64,000 bases of DNA from Amphiduros pacificus (Eukaryota; Annelida; Polychaeta; Phyllodocida; Hesionidae). A program made the translations under genes and the position numbers. The first letter of the stretch is position 1; the number at the start of each line of letters is the position of its first letter. The notes beneath the pieces are model-generated. The model ran no database searches and was not told the DNA's origin. It saw only the letters and a program-made list of their open reading frames with translations. Location: the NCBI GenBank assembly GCA_949316495.1, contig OX439012.1:27042935-27106934 (forward strand), written 5' to 3'. Positions 51,301 to 59,811 of this stretch are shown here, piece after piece.

Positions 51301-54300
51301 TAGCCAAAAATCTTTGGCCGAGACGGGGATGGAGTGGTTCTGCTATCACAAGTGGAGTACCCAGAAGATAGCGCATCGTCCTCTAGTCTGATATCTACAT
51401 CTAAATGTATACTCGACAAAACCACTTGGCATCTTGCCGAGAGTGATATGTTTGGCCGAGTTTGGAGGCAGACTCACCTGTCTGTGAACATGACGAGCAG
51501 ATCATCCTGGTCCTTGTATTTCTCCATGGCTTGGCGTAGCAGGTTCACCTTGAAGCCACCGCCTGCATAGTCCATGTCTCCACCTAACCATTTCTCTCCC
51601 ACGCCCAACACCTGAAAAAGTCGCTGTTTTAAGCCTTATCCAAAACCACAACGGTAATATTTTTTATATTTTTTTAAAACTTTAAACAGGAAGTATCCAA
51701 CAAGAAGTGTCCAACAGGAAGTGTCGCACAGGAAGTGTCCAACAGGAAGTGTCCAACAGGAAGTGTGCAACAGGAAGTGTCCATGTAGGCTTTTTTTAAT
51801 GCTCTAGACCAGTATGGACCACTGGTTTAAAATGTTACTGGGCCCAATCTAATCAAATTTTTCATGATTTTTTATCAATTTATTTCATTGGTCAGTAGAT
51901 ATAACAAGTATAACAGCTGTTGTGAGGACAACTTTGGACCAGTAGCAAAAACCCTTAATGCAAAGACCTGATTTGTAAGGATTGGATTTCCTTAAGAAAA
52001 ACTAGATTGGTCAAATGGTCATCATTTGTTGATCAGATTATTGAGCCATATAATAGACTTTTCCAATATCAAAGATTTCATAGTCAAGTATCTAAAACTA
52101 AGTTGGCAATTATCTCTGATTGAGCAGTTATCTCTGATAGGACAGTTATCTCTGATTGGACAGTTATATCTCTTTGGACAGTTTCTCAGTATGGGCCAGT
52201 GGTTTTAAAATTCTACTAGATTTCAGTGAATGTTTCATAAATTTACATTTCTTAAATTAACATTGCTATAGACCTGTAAATTTGACAACAAATTCAGCAG
52301 CCCTAAAGGGCCATTGACCAAAATCCCTGAACAATGCAAGTCATCAGATATAAATGACTGATAAAATATAAAATCTTTTTATCATATAGCAAATTTACAA
52401 ACTATAAGTGGTACTCAACAACCTTTTTTTTTAATTATAAAATAAATGAGTCAGATTTTGTGATTCAAATCAGGTGATTATCTTTAATGCCGCAACAATA
52501 CAGTCTACGTGTGGCACGGAGTCTGGCAGGCATTAATGCAACATTGTTTGTGATGTGAAACATGCTGATAGGCATGGCAAGTCAACATTCTCTCTATATA
52601 ATCCACCCCAGGCCACAAAGTTATGGTCATATCAACTGGCCTGTTAAATTATTGGATGACAGTTATTACAATTTTTTAAAGTTTACTTACAAGTATTTTT
52701 TATTATTTTATTTCTCTAACATCACTGTCATCATTACGGATGACATTGAACAAGAGGATTGATTTTTTGTGATGCCATACAAATGATATAAAATAATATA
52801 ATTTTATCTCATTTTGGATGTCTTAAATCAAGGCATCAGAATAAAAAAAAATAAATAAAAAAAAAATAAAATTAATTATTTCATTCAACTGCACTAAAGT
52901 TCTGTGGTCCAAATCAAAAGTGAAAACACTAATTCTATCTCCATACGGCCAAGTTAATTTGCACTGTTTATATTCAAAACCATTAATAAACCTCATAAAC
53001 TGATTAAATCAATTTTCCTAATGTAAGCATTTTCAATAAAATTAAATGGTAAATAACCAATATATGTGTGTCATAAAGAAATAAAAGTTCAACCTACCTT
53101 GACAGTGAATCCATATTTGTTTACTGATCTCATGAAGCGCCGGAATCCATCATTTTCCTCTGTAGCCACAGTGAGCACCAGAAGACCTACCAGACACAAT
53201 ATTTATAAAAACTACCCAGATTTCCGTCAAAACATCAAGAATGCTTCATTGCAATAGTTTATGGCTTAATAATGAGGTTACAAATCATCAACAAATGAGC
53301 TGTTTAGGAAATGTTATTTATATCTCTACGCAGTTGGAGTCATACATCTTCTTGGTCATGCTTAAAATCATCATTTATAAAACATTTTGCTCATACATGA
53401 GCATGGTCAATGTGTGACTTCATTTGGTCACGCACAGCTGTTGCATGACAATATTTGGTCCAACATGTCCAGTGCAGTTCCTAATACAATATGTTCTTGC
53501 GTGATATCACTTTGTTAAAGGAATTATACATTAATTTTTTTGTTTTAAATATTAAAAATAATAAATGAGTGATCAATGATTTTGCCTTTCGTGTCTTTTT
53601 ACTTTTTTAACTGCAGAGATATTAAGGCACAGAAATGTAAAATGAAGTCAGACATTATCTTATGATGTCATCAAAGGCTTTGTTCTTATAATAGGACCTG
53701 TATGACGTCAATCAGTGTTAACTAACTTTGAGTCTCATCTTGGAGTTCATACTATCTGTGCACTGAGACAGACATCTGTGGATATTATAACTTTTATGTC
53801 TATTAACTTTGTATTTCTGGAATAAATGCATATATATGTTATGTTGTTCAGTGATGCTGTCCCTCTGTTCACGCTTGACTTAGCCCTAATGTCATATTGT
53901 TCATTTGGGTACATTCTTTCAATAAACCAAATTACAGGTATACTGCACAATACCTTTAACGTTTAGATCATGAATCTTGACAACTGCAGATTAAATTATA
54001 TAAGAGAAAAGTCAATTTGTAACTCGGTGATGAGATTTGGCACTCGGGTTTGGCAAGTTGATGAGCATCTGTTAATTTTAGGACTGTCCATTTAAATTAT
54101 TCAAAATTCAAATAATTCTGCACCAAGGAAAGAATGAGATGAAGAATATGATCAAAAAATTTCTGTCAATCTAAAAATAAAACATGTTTTTTTTATGTTT
54201 AGAGGACACCTGAAAGGGACTGGCTAAACCAAATGAAGTTCACTTTTCACAAAGTAGCACAGAACTGTTATCTTTTATATCACTGTTTTTCAAAATATCA

Positions 54301-55399
54301 CAAAAGAATTGTTTGACTTGCAGCAATCATACATATAAGTGGTGTTATTGACACAGTCAATTTCAGAATTTAAATCCATACAATAATAGCATATGTATAC
54401 AAAAGTTTGTCCATTCTGTAAACTTTTAAAGGTTATTTGTTTGTCCTTACAATAATTATCATACAAATATGCTCTCTTTGTTTGAAAGTCAAGTTGAAAA
54501 GAATCTTATACTGTAAAAATTGTTAATTTGGGGCATTTTTTTCTTTCCTTTGCCTCCTTTGATCTACAAGGCAGGTCACCATAAAGCTCCTCAGATAAAT
54601 GGTTGAGAAAAATTTCACTTTTCAAAAAGAAATAATACCGAATCCAATTGCCATTATTTAGCCACTTATTTTTTGCAACTTTATGAGGAATGGTTAAATG
54701 GATGTCCCACTGAGTGAGAGGTCACAAATCCTCAGCCCTGAAAAGATTTCCAAGTGTTGGGCAAAGGTAAAGAAAATGGATAAATTTATGTTAAACATGA
54801 CAAATGTGTCACATTTTGGGAGGATGATAAATGTGGTGAACAACCAAAGGTCTTTAATATTAACAAACACTCCAATGTTCCAAAATAAAAGAAAGCTTTC
54901 TGAGACATCTTTACAAGATGCTGCTGATTCACAGAATGTATTCCTTTAGTTCTTTGAAGCATCTCTCAAGCATCCATTATTTTATAATTTTCATCATTCT
55001 TTGAAAACTTTTCATCAAAAAAGGAAATAATTAATCCAGTTGAACTGTGAATCAAACTAAGCTATTAAAAAGGTATTGAGTTTTGGTATAAAATCATTAA
55101 TTATAGGTGTAGGGGGTTTCTTTTGAGAACAAAGCAAGTGGAACGGAGCTTGTCTGTGGCATTTCCCCCATCAATTTGTTTACATTCCACCTCATCTTCA
55201 CAACTTCTGGAAGTTTTCAAGACATTTATGATGCTATGTTTTCTCAATGTGCATGGCGAAAGGCTTTGAACACGATAGCTTGGTACTTACCAGCTTTAGG
55301 TTTTTCTTCCTCCTTGCAATTTGCAATCGTGATTGTATAAAATAAACAAAATGCCGTTAAAATCAAGATGGATAGAACTTGTTGCCCCATCTTTGCCAT
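19193..55399 (-). CDS. PLOD: Procollagen-lysine 2-oxoglutarate 5-dioxygenase (lysyl hydroxylase, PLOD), complete, 20 coding exons, 733 aa
   Basis: ER-lumen Fe(II)/2-oxoglutarate dioxygenase that hydroxylates collagen lysines; the family also carries an N-terminal glycosyltransferase fold that in LH3 glucosylates hydroxylysine. Exons on the minus strand: 55291-55399, 53098-53186, 51478-51611, 40225-40339, 39886-39937, 39144-39250, 38641-38704, 37202-37299, 34150-34251, 33397-33528, 29585-29706, 29215-29316, 28264-28389, 27469-27601, 25906-26019, 24604-24672, 24121-24225, 23421-23567, 23010-23135, then 19946-20101 or 19193-19348. Phases agree throughout. Residues 1-29 form a signal peptide (core [19 protein letters not shown]). 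The GT domain shows [34 protein letters not shown] and the DDDQ motif at 188-191. The accessory domain has [15 protein letters not shown] and LDPDMALC. The dioxygenase part has [13 protein letters not shown], Fe ligands H662, D664 and H714, and 2-oxoglutarate-binding R724. Human PLOD1-3 are 727-738 aa. It is the single invertebrate PLOD, before the split into PLOD1/2/3. The gene covers 36 kb because its introns hold large minisatellites. Confidence 0.96.
19946..20101 (-). CDS. PLOD: PLOD alternative last exon, proximal copy (20a)
   Basis: Acceptor TCATTCAG before 20101; 51 codons and TAA at 19946-19948. It reads [20 protein letters not shown] then [16 protein letters not shown] then [15 protein letters not shown]. 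It carries the distal Fe ligand His (HLHEG) and the 2-oxoglutarate Arg (GTRYI), and ends FVDP as vertebrate PLODs do. It is the closer of the two copies to exon 19 and keeps the vertebrate-like LMHPGR. Confidence 0.93.
   Translation of the reverse strand, partial: GGGTRFHRYNCSVTQGRQGHLLMHPGRLTHLHEGLPTTAGTRYIFVCFVDP
20690..21330. repeat. Probable interspersed repeat, PLOD intron 19
   Basis: A 36-bp direct repeat (GGTATGTAACATGAATTTTG, copies at 20702 and 20738), TCAAGGTCA motifs and a GATGGACAGACGGACAGACA run followed by CTCTGTGACTGCAAGAAGTC: a style seen in old invertebrate transposons. Family not identified. Confidence 0.4.
22055..22925 (+). repeat. About 21-bp minisatellite, PLOD intron 19
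   Basis: About 40 copies of ACAAGATTATAGAAGGCATG with a shortened variant (GGTGTGACAAAATTTTA). It ends about 85 bp from the donor of exon 19. Confidence 0.92.
23010..23135 (-). CDS. PLOD: PLOD exon 19: HxD iron-binding exon
   Basis: Reads [17 protein letters not shown] then [19 protein letters not shown] then VGVDFE. The HHD triplet supplies the first two Fe(II) ligands (H662 and D664; human PLOD1 H656 and D658). The donor is GTCAGTC. It must splice to one of two alternative last exons that each supply the third ligand and the 2-oxoglutarate arginine. Confidence 0.95.
24735..25608 (+). mobile_element. Element carrying a 59-bp satellite, copy A
   Basis: A head starting GGCTACTAGACAATTGAGCA (24736 on) is followed, after about 170 bp, by about 12 copies of a 59-bp unit (GGGAAGGTGTACTAGCCCGA ... 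TCTGGGACTATGGGCTA). The same head and unit occur in reverse orientation at 50875-51303 with only 3 units. A mobile unit with an inner satellite is the simplest reading. It is in PLOD intron 15. Confidence 0.7.
26255..26610. mobile_element. Rearranged foldback copies plus a 32-bp tandem stretch
   Basis: 26385-26450 holds the right arm and 26540-26605 the left arm of the foldback family, in the reverse of the usual order. 26265-26365 is a short tandem repeat of CAGATCACCCCTCTGCCGAA plus CTACTTTTG (about 32 bp, 3 copies). It is in PLOD intron 14. Confidence 0.6.
26815..27000. mobile_element. Foldback element, full copy
   Basis: A near-perfect palindrome: GCAGTGTTCAGGCTGACAGA ... GGTTCTGGTGGAAGGATCTC then AAGAGTCC TTCG GGACTCTT and the mirror arm to GAACACTGC. 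The arms would form a hairpin of about 65 bp with a 4-nt loop. Related copies are at 26370-26610 and 39290-39480. It lies in PLOD intron 14. Confidence 0.8.
28000..28262 (+). repeat. About 20-bp minisatellite abutting PLOD exon 13 donor
   Basis: Imperfect units like GAGGCATTGGGGGTATTATT run up to GGGTATTACC, which on the minus strand is the donor (GTAATACCC) of exon 13 at 28263. Confidence 0.8.
28500..29132 (+). repeat. 19-bp minisatellite, PLOD intron 12
   Basis: About 32 copies of CAGACAATGCTGCATGATA; decayed copies extend toward the exon 13 acceptor at 28390. The unit is 1 mod 3 and lacks stops in three frames, giving long cysteine-rich but meaningless frames on the minus strand. Confidence 0.95.
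29707..33142 (-). repeat. 3.4-kb array of 71-75-bp units repeating the PLOD exon 11 acceptor region
   Basis: About 48 near-identical units. On the minus strand each contains TTATTTGATGTTTGTTTTGA then TAG, the very tract that forms the functional acceptor of exon 11 (TTGATAG before 29706). A subset has a 4-bp insertion (GCTAGCTATC). The array fills most of intron 10. Confidence 0.95.
33832..34150 (-). repeat. 51-bp array repeating exon 9 end and splice donor
   Basis: Six extra units (donors after 34099, 34048, 33997, 33945, 33892, 33841) each contain codons like KISLANVK and GTACGTATC. Spacing is exactly 51, 51 and 51 for the first three, then 52, 53, 51. The frame from exon 9 stays open through the first three units ([17 protein letters not shown] and similar). 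Confidence 0.93.
34150..34251 (-). CDS. PLOD: PLOD exon 9, followed by tandem copies of its own 3' end and donor
   Basis: Reads [20 protein letters not shown] then [14 protein letters not shown], matching the vertebrate segment with NYxG...W...GC.LC. The donor GTACGTATC (34149 downward) and the last codons (KISLANVK) recur in a 51-bp array just downstream, so alternative longer versions of this exon are conceivable. Confidence 0.92.
34490..34560 (+). repeat. Short 14-bp tandem repeat, PLOD intron 8
   Basis: About 5 copies of CTGACCTATTGACC. Between this and the next array, 34560-34950, nothing is recognised. Confidence 0.75.
34963..37201 (+). repeat. 2.2-kb minisatellite abutting PLOD exon 8 donor
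   Basis: Units of 11-22 bp (GAGGTTAATGAGAGGTGGAT and variants with GGTGGACGA, GTGGTTGATGA), organised in a higher-order repeat of roughly 100 to 250 bp. The last unit ends only 1-6 bp from the exon 8 donor (GTAAAACCTC at 37201). Confidence 0.93.
37445..38107. mobile_element. 663-bp DNA transposon (hAT-like, non-autonomous) with perfect 29-bp inverted ends
   Basis: Ends begin CAGGGGTGGGAGAGCTCTGA and are perfectly inverted for 29 bp at 37445-37473 and 38079-38107. Subterminal copies of CCAATCTGGGCGG occur near both ends. Flanks share ATATC (37440-37444 and 38108-38112), suggesting a 5-bp target duplication as in the hAT5 type. There is no transposase frame. It sits in PLOD intron 7, close to exon 8. 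Perfect ends suggest recent movement. Confidence 0.88.
39290..39480. mobile_element. Foldback element, second full copy
   Basis: Same arms as 26815-27000 (GCAGTGTTCAGGCTGACAGA and its mirror), with a diverged centre. Outer flanks CAAGAAC...GTTCTTG are also inverted. It is 40 bp upstream (in gene direction) of the acceptor of PLOD exon 6. Confidence 0.75.
40690..40918 (+). repeat. 42-bp (21+21) tandem repeat, PLOD intron 3
   Basis: About 5 copies of GATGTCTGAGAAGCATAAGC followed by AAATGTCTGAGGGACACAACCA. Open frames on both strands result from the repeat alone. Confidence 0.9.
42330..42361 (+). repeat. Poly(A) run
   Basis: About 32 A, with no adjacent retroposed sequence recognised. Confidence 0.8.
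42970..43332. mobile_element. Non-autonomous DNA element with GTCAGGYCTTGACAT ends
   Basis: 15-bp inverted ends GTCAGGCCTTGACAT and ATGTCAAGACCTGAC, 363 bp, no long frame. No convincing target duplication is seen. It is in PLOD intron 3. Confidence 0.6.
43586..43925 (-). repeat. Interspersed repeat, copy 2 (empty-site copy)
   Basis: Reverse-orientation relative of the repeat at 9361-9930, without the hAT-like insert. It lies in PLOD intron 3. Divergence is considerable, so both copies are old, while the insert in copy 1 came later. Confidence 0.7.
44932..45080. mobile_element. Third copy of the GGCCGATTGC MITE family
   Basis: Ends TAGGCCAACTGCAGGTTACC and GGTAACCTGCAATTGG are inverted. The interior (GTGCACAACAG) is related but partly different. 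It lies directly before the 40-bp array that begins near 45.13 kb in PLOD intron 3. Confidence 0.65.
45125..47222 (+). repeat. 2.1-kb array of about 40-bp units, PLOD intron 3
   Basis: Roughly 52 copies of GAGAGGAGTCTATGCTACAC plus ACACTCCCCCCACGTCAGCT; deletion variants lose AC or GAGAG. Each unit has a C6 tract and overlapping CACGTC/CAGCTG boxes. Confidence 0.95.
48345..48922 (+). repeat. 31-bp minisatellite, PLOD intron 3
   Basis: About 18 copies of GGGACAGACAGGCAGGGACA plus CCAGGATATAA. Stop-free in three minus frames, which yields spurious open frames up to 228 codons. Confidence 0.93.
49085..49615 (+). repeat. About 47-bp array with CTAGCTAG palindromes
   Basis: About 11 copies of AATATAGCTAGCTACAGTGT plus AATGGTACTTTTCTCACATTTCACCTC in pieces. 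Very homogeneous, hence young. Confidence 0.93.
50140..50240 (+). repeat. 27-bp repeat, 4 imperfect copies
   Basis: Units like ACTCTGGATGATCACATCAA in PLOD intron 3. Confidence 0.7.
50875..51303 (-). mobile_element. Element carrying a 59-bp satellite, copy B
   Basis: Reverse orientation relative to copy A: the head (GGCTACTAGACAACC) is at the 51303 side, the satellite (3 units) at 50880-51057. Head sequences align over about 170 bp with gaps (e.g. AAATGACAAAAGGACATT). It is in PLOD intron 3, 175 bp before exon 3 in + coordinates. Confidence 0.7.
51685..51782 (+). repeat. 16-bp repeat of ETS-like cores next to PLOD exon 3
   Basis: Six copies of AACAGGAAGTGTCC. AGGAAGTG is an ETS-like core, but a repeat makes chance matches likely. 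It starts about 75 bp upstream, in gene direction, of the exon 3 acceptor at 51612. Confidence 0.85.
52090..52190 (+). repeat. 18-bp repeat, about 5 copies
   Basis: Units like CAGTTATCTCTGATTGGA in PLOD intron 2. Confidence 0.75.
52200..53090. other. PLOD intron 2 portion without recognised features
   Basis: AT-rich intron; only simple A/AT runs near 52840-52880 stand out. Confidence 0.5.
55291..55399 (-). CDS. PLOD: PLOD exon 1: start codon and signal peptide
   Basis: ATG at 55399 gives [20 protein letters not shown] followed by [17 protein letters not shown]: a basic/polar start, a hydrophobic stretch of about 18 residues and a polar charged tail, typical of an ER signal peptide. The donor is GTAAGTACC at 55290. 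A second in-frame Met lies at residue 4; the first is chosen as the upstream one. Confidence 0.9.
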
Positions 55400-55480
55400 G
55401 TTGGCCTGCTAGACATCCAGATCTCCGCACTCGTCACTTCCGGTGGAATAAATATTGAAAATTTCTTCTGATATTACACG
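55400..55480 (-). promoter_or_regulatory. Putative PLOD core promoter with ETS site
   Basis: On the minus strand ACCGGAAGT (55436-55444), a classical ETS consensus, lies 37 bp upstream of the ATG. No TATA box is evident. An ETS site this close to the start is usual for TATA-less promoters. The transcription start itself is not visible. Confidence 0.4.
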
Positions 55481-56399
55481 AATTGCACAGTTGTAAACTC
55501 AAATATGCGACGCAATTACAAGCTATAATTATTGTGATGATAACACTGGAATCAATTTTAAATATTATATCGTATTTAATATTTTTGGCGATTCAGTCCG
55601 CACGCATCATGACATACCACGCATACATTTTGGCAATAGCGCGAAAGTAAAAGTTTGGATCATGTCGGCGCCAGCGGTCCTTGGCCCACCTCTTCGTGAT
55701 ACCCATCACGTAGTATATGAACGTCAAAAATTACAAACAAAAGTTACATGTCATTTCAAATAGCTCGATATCATGCGAAATCAGTTAACAGAATTTCTCA
55801 AAATAGCCGAGAATGCTAAAATTTAACTCTAGCTCTGACCTGATAGCATGAAAATAAATATTGCTCTCAGATCTAACCAACAAAAAACTGAAATTAAAAA
55901 AAAAAATGTTTTCCATTCATTTCCATTCAATCTTCATTTTTTAAATCTATTTTTTGTTTATTTTTATTTGAATTTTTATTTAATTTATTTTCATCATTAT
56001 TATTTCTTATTATTATTGTCTTGTTTTTTGTAATCGCACATAATTCAAAAGAAATAATAATAATTTTAATTAGTGAGTTGGCAGCACGCATATAATTCCA
56101 AGTAAATTGGATGTGAGGTTATAGGTTACATGTGAAAAAATGTTTTAGTGCAAGTAAATATCATTATGAATAAATCACTCATTTGATGAGATTTCCATGA
56201 AATAAATCTACGATGCTAGTCAGACAATCTTTATTGTTTTCCTGATTCAAAAAATATGAAAATATAGCTGAAACCTGAGAGCAATATTTATTATTGCTCT
56301 CAGCTGAAACATACACATACACGCACATTATTTTTTTCCCTTTTCCCCCTTTTCTTTTCTTTCTTTTTTATAGGTTATCTGTGAAATATTGTCCTATTG

Positions 56400-56580
56400 C
56401 AGTGCCGTAGCTAGGATTGGGTTAGGTGGGGTTTCCAAAATTGAAAACCATATGAAATAGTTGAAATCATTGTGTTGAAACTATTAAAATAAGTCTAACT
56501 GAACATTTTATTGTGGAAACCTAAAGGGGGGGGGGGGGGGGTTTCCGGGCAACCCGGAAACCCCCCTAGCTACGGCACTG
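56400..56580. mobile_element. 181-bp MITE with CAGTGCCGTAGCTAGG ends
   Basis: Exact 16-bp inverted ends (CAGTGCCGTAGCTAGG / CCTAGCTACGGCACTG), flanked by TATTG direct repeats at 56395-56399 and 56581-56585. The interior has a run of about 18 G and an inner inverted repeat GGTTTCC...GGAAACC. Short elements with these ends occur in many marine invertebrate genomes. It lies between PLOD and GNB. Confidence 0.85.
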
Positions 56581-58462
56581 TATTGCAATCAAATATTATA
56601 ATGAATAAACAACTCATTTGATTAGATTTCCATGCAATAAATCTACGATGCTAGGTTTTTTTTTCTATCTTTCTTTCTAATAATAACAAATTAAAAATGG
56701 GATGATCAATTGAAAGGCCAAATTAACATCCAACTGACCAACTGATTTATCTATGCTTAAAAAACTAGTAAACAGAATATTATGGATAGGTAATATCTAC
56801 CCTGGATAACTTACTTCATAACAGTATTTGTCAGCAACAGGTTTCCAATGCTTCACAGTGTTTACTTATTTTTACGTTTTTATTACTTTTAATTTAGATT
56901 TAAAAAAAAAAAAAAATCACAATTTCGGAAGAAATGGAAATTTATTTGTCGATTTGTCACCCAACACACTCCCACAAAAAAACAAAACAAAAAAAAAACA
57001 AAAAACAAACCAAAAAAAAACAAACAAAAAACTGACAATACGACAATACTACACAAGCATGTGGAATTGATATTGCCAAACAGGAGCTGACTCAGTATGA
57101 ATACAATCTTAATAAATCAATTATATCGTTATATAATTAAAATCTAGTAATTATTGTGAATTATTCTCTTAAAATCGATTAAAGCAAATGACCAATCTAC
57201 CTTTTTTTTTTTTTTAATCAATTGAAGTTCTTAAAATTTATTGGTTGGTTGAAATATCAATTTTGCATTTATCTATATTTTTTTCAGCATCCTTATCGTT
57301 GGTCATTGAGTAAATTTGCACACATTTTGTGACATGTGAGTTACTTTATTGATCCGTGTATGGATTGTTTTGTGGGTCGTGTAAGAGGCGGTCAACGCTT
57401 TCCCAGGCACCTGGAGATGACACAATCTGAATCACTCTCCATACATGGAAATGAAGAAAGATGGAAACTGCTCATGCAGACTGGGTGCAATGCCACTTTG
57501 TGCAAAAATAAAGCAACCCATGAATTCTCTGTGCGACTGCAGTTTAAATTAGTAAAGTAACATATCTATGTCCAAGCATTTCGTTTTATGGTTGAATCCT
57601 TTGGATCTCACTGTTCAAACCGCGAGTTCAATTATTTATGTAAATGAGTTCTCTACGTCAGAATTAATTGTGATAATCGCCGCAACTGAGAATTTGTGCA
57701 ACTCATAGAATATTTTACTACAAGTAAATGTATCAATCTATTGCGGAATTCGTGGTGGGTTCTGGAGGTTAAGGGCATATTTTTCAATCGATTTAGAAAT
57801 ATACTTTGAGAAAAAACAGGATTTGCGCTTCACACACATGCACACAAACACAAAATCACTGATACCATTGGAAATAGCACATTGAAATGCACCTTGAGAC
57901 TGAGAGTATGGTCATTACTTTGGACAATTTACAATATTATATACCAGGGCCATACCTATATTGTATGTGTCGTCAACTTTTCCAGTTGATGCCAGTAGCT
58001 ACTGATGCCATATAAATGAATTATTACCACCACTTTTCTGAGATGCTCCCTTTTCATGATGGAGAAAGATTTCTGTCAAAATCGTCGCCAGATGATCAAA
58101 TATAATTCGAATTACCGAGATCATAAAGTATCAAATATATTAAATAAAGCAGTAAGGATAAAATGTCAATTTATTCGCTGTTAAGCTGTTTCAAGATTAC
58201 CTGGAAATTGAAAGTTTCTTACAGAACTTGAAAACGTTGATGAGAATAATGTGAAGGAAAGGGTTGATGAAAGGACAACTGTGGATGAATTATTACCACT
58301 TATTTCCAATTATTCCAATCCAAATATTGAGCGTAAAATCAAATCTATTTTGTATGTACATTGTTGCACCATCAACTATTGGTTGTCATACTACTACCAA
58401 TAGTAATGTTGTTCTTTTCAAATGTTATAGTCCAGTTCATTGTGCATTGGTTCACATCGGAT

Positions 58463-58583
58463 ATTAAATAACAATAACAATAACAATAACAACAACAACA
58501 ATAATAATGATGATGATGATGATGACGACGACGATGACAACGATGACGACGACAACAACAATAACAATAACAATAACAATAAC

Positions 58584-58665
<82 letters not shown>

Positions 58666-58672
58666 TGGTTAT
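58463..58672 (+). repeat. AAT/AAC/GAT compound microsatellite
   Basis: Trinucleotide runs (AACAAT, GATGAT, then about 34 AAT). The poly-Asn/Asp frame through it has no gene context. Confidence 0.95.
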
Positions 58673-59689
58673 AATGTGAGCTGTATAAATGTGAACTGAA
58701 TAAACAATATTTTTTTCTGTGAAAGGTAAGTTTCCAAGTTTAAGATATTAAACAATACAGCTCAGCACGTGAATTACATTTAAATGGCTACAGACATAAA
58801 TAAGTTCAAAAGTTCTCGGAGAAGGCACCTGACAGTTGATCAAATGAAGAGCGATTTGCTGGTTCAAGGGTTAAAAAATTTGCTTATTGTTTCGGCATAA
58901 TGATGTTTTACCATGCTGCTTCTGAAGGTGCCTCAATCAGTTGTGAATCCGTGAGGCCTTGTGAATCTAACATATCCTCCTTAAATGGCCTCGTGTCGCA
59001 TCTGGTCACTGATCACAAGGCAACGTCAGACCTGTATGCGCACGCACCTGCCATCTACGGGGGCTTCTCTGTGTCAGAGCAAGGGCACCGCACCCCGAGG
59101 AAGAAATATTTTCTTGTGATTTATGCAGCGATTTTAATAGTGAAATTCGTGGGTTTATGGTGTACTGAATACCTTTCCTTTATCGGATTATTTAGTAGGG
59201 TAAGTACTGATTTTAATTTAATAACAATCTCGCCCGTTGCCTGGACAGGGCGTCCAAAATATGGGGTGCAATTGTAGCCAACATATTGCCAAGAGATTTT
59301 GACAGCGGTTTGTTGTTGTTTTTGTTTAGCATTTCCGCCCATTTTAGATCTGAGAACAAAATGAAACATCTAGAATTATTTCTAAGGTTGTGTTGTGTAT
59401 GCTTAGTTGTGAAATTTAGTTGGTTCAGGTGAAAATGCACGATTTTTGGATGTGTATTGGATACCGGCTTCGTCTCTCTTCCGCATCCTCCATGTTGGCA
59501 TATCAATACACACCAAACTGGCCAAATACGAGTCCAATTTCTCCCTAAAATCGCACGTTTATGCCCAAAATTACCCAATCTAACTCTAGAGTAGGGTTTG
59601 AGGTTGATGTTCTGATGCTTTTGTGCTCAAAACACTGATTTTGAAGGCACCAAAACACAGAACTTGGGTCGTGTTGGAACCAAGCCCAC

Positions 59690-59811
59690 ATCAAGTGATG
59701 CATATGCAAATGCGCAGACTTGAGTCCGCCATTTTGATTGAAGAAGCCATCAGAGGCGAAGATATAGCGAGGAAAAAAATCCCAAATCTACTCTCTAGAT
59801 GTCAGAATTTA
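59690..59811 (+). other. Probable non-coding first exon of the GNB gene
   Basis: A stretch holding TCCGCCATTTTGATTG (a YY1-like CCATTTT core, common at animal promoters) ends in a good donor, GTAAGTATT at 59812. It precedes the coding exon by 1.4 kb, as the non-coding first exon of vertebrate GNB genes does. Other consensus donors, at 59200 and 60331, could serve alternative first exons. RNA is needed to choose. Confidence 0.45.

Larger units (their letters stand above)
55481..59689. other. PLOD-GNB spacer
   Basis: AT-rich, with the MITE at 56400-56580 and the microsatellite at 58463-58672. A small frame at 55664-55765 (+), beginning MSAPAVLGPPLRDTHHVVYE, opposite the PLOD promoter, and frames at 58784 and 58900 (+) have no recognised product. 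Confidence 0.5.

Noticed and set aside
51685-51782. Cluster of ETS binding sites
   Set aside because: The cores are part of a 16-bp tandem repeat in an intron, so their number reflects duplication rather than a regulatory design.
58440-58679. Poly-Asn/Asp frame
   Set aside because: Trinucleotide microsatellite.
58900-59277. 125-codon plus frame with a hydrophobic stretch (YFLVIYAAILIVKFVGL) ending near a consensus donor
   Set aside because: No family resemblance seen and no matching next exon; a chance frame or an alternative GNB first exon cannot be told apart.
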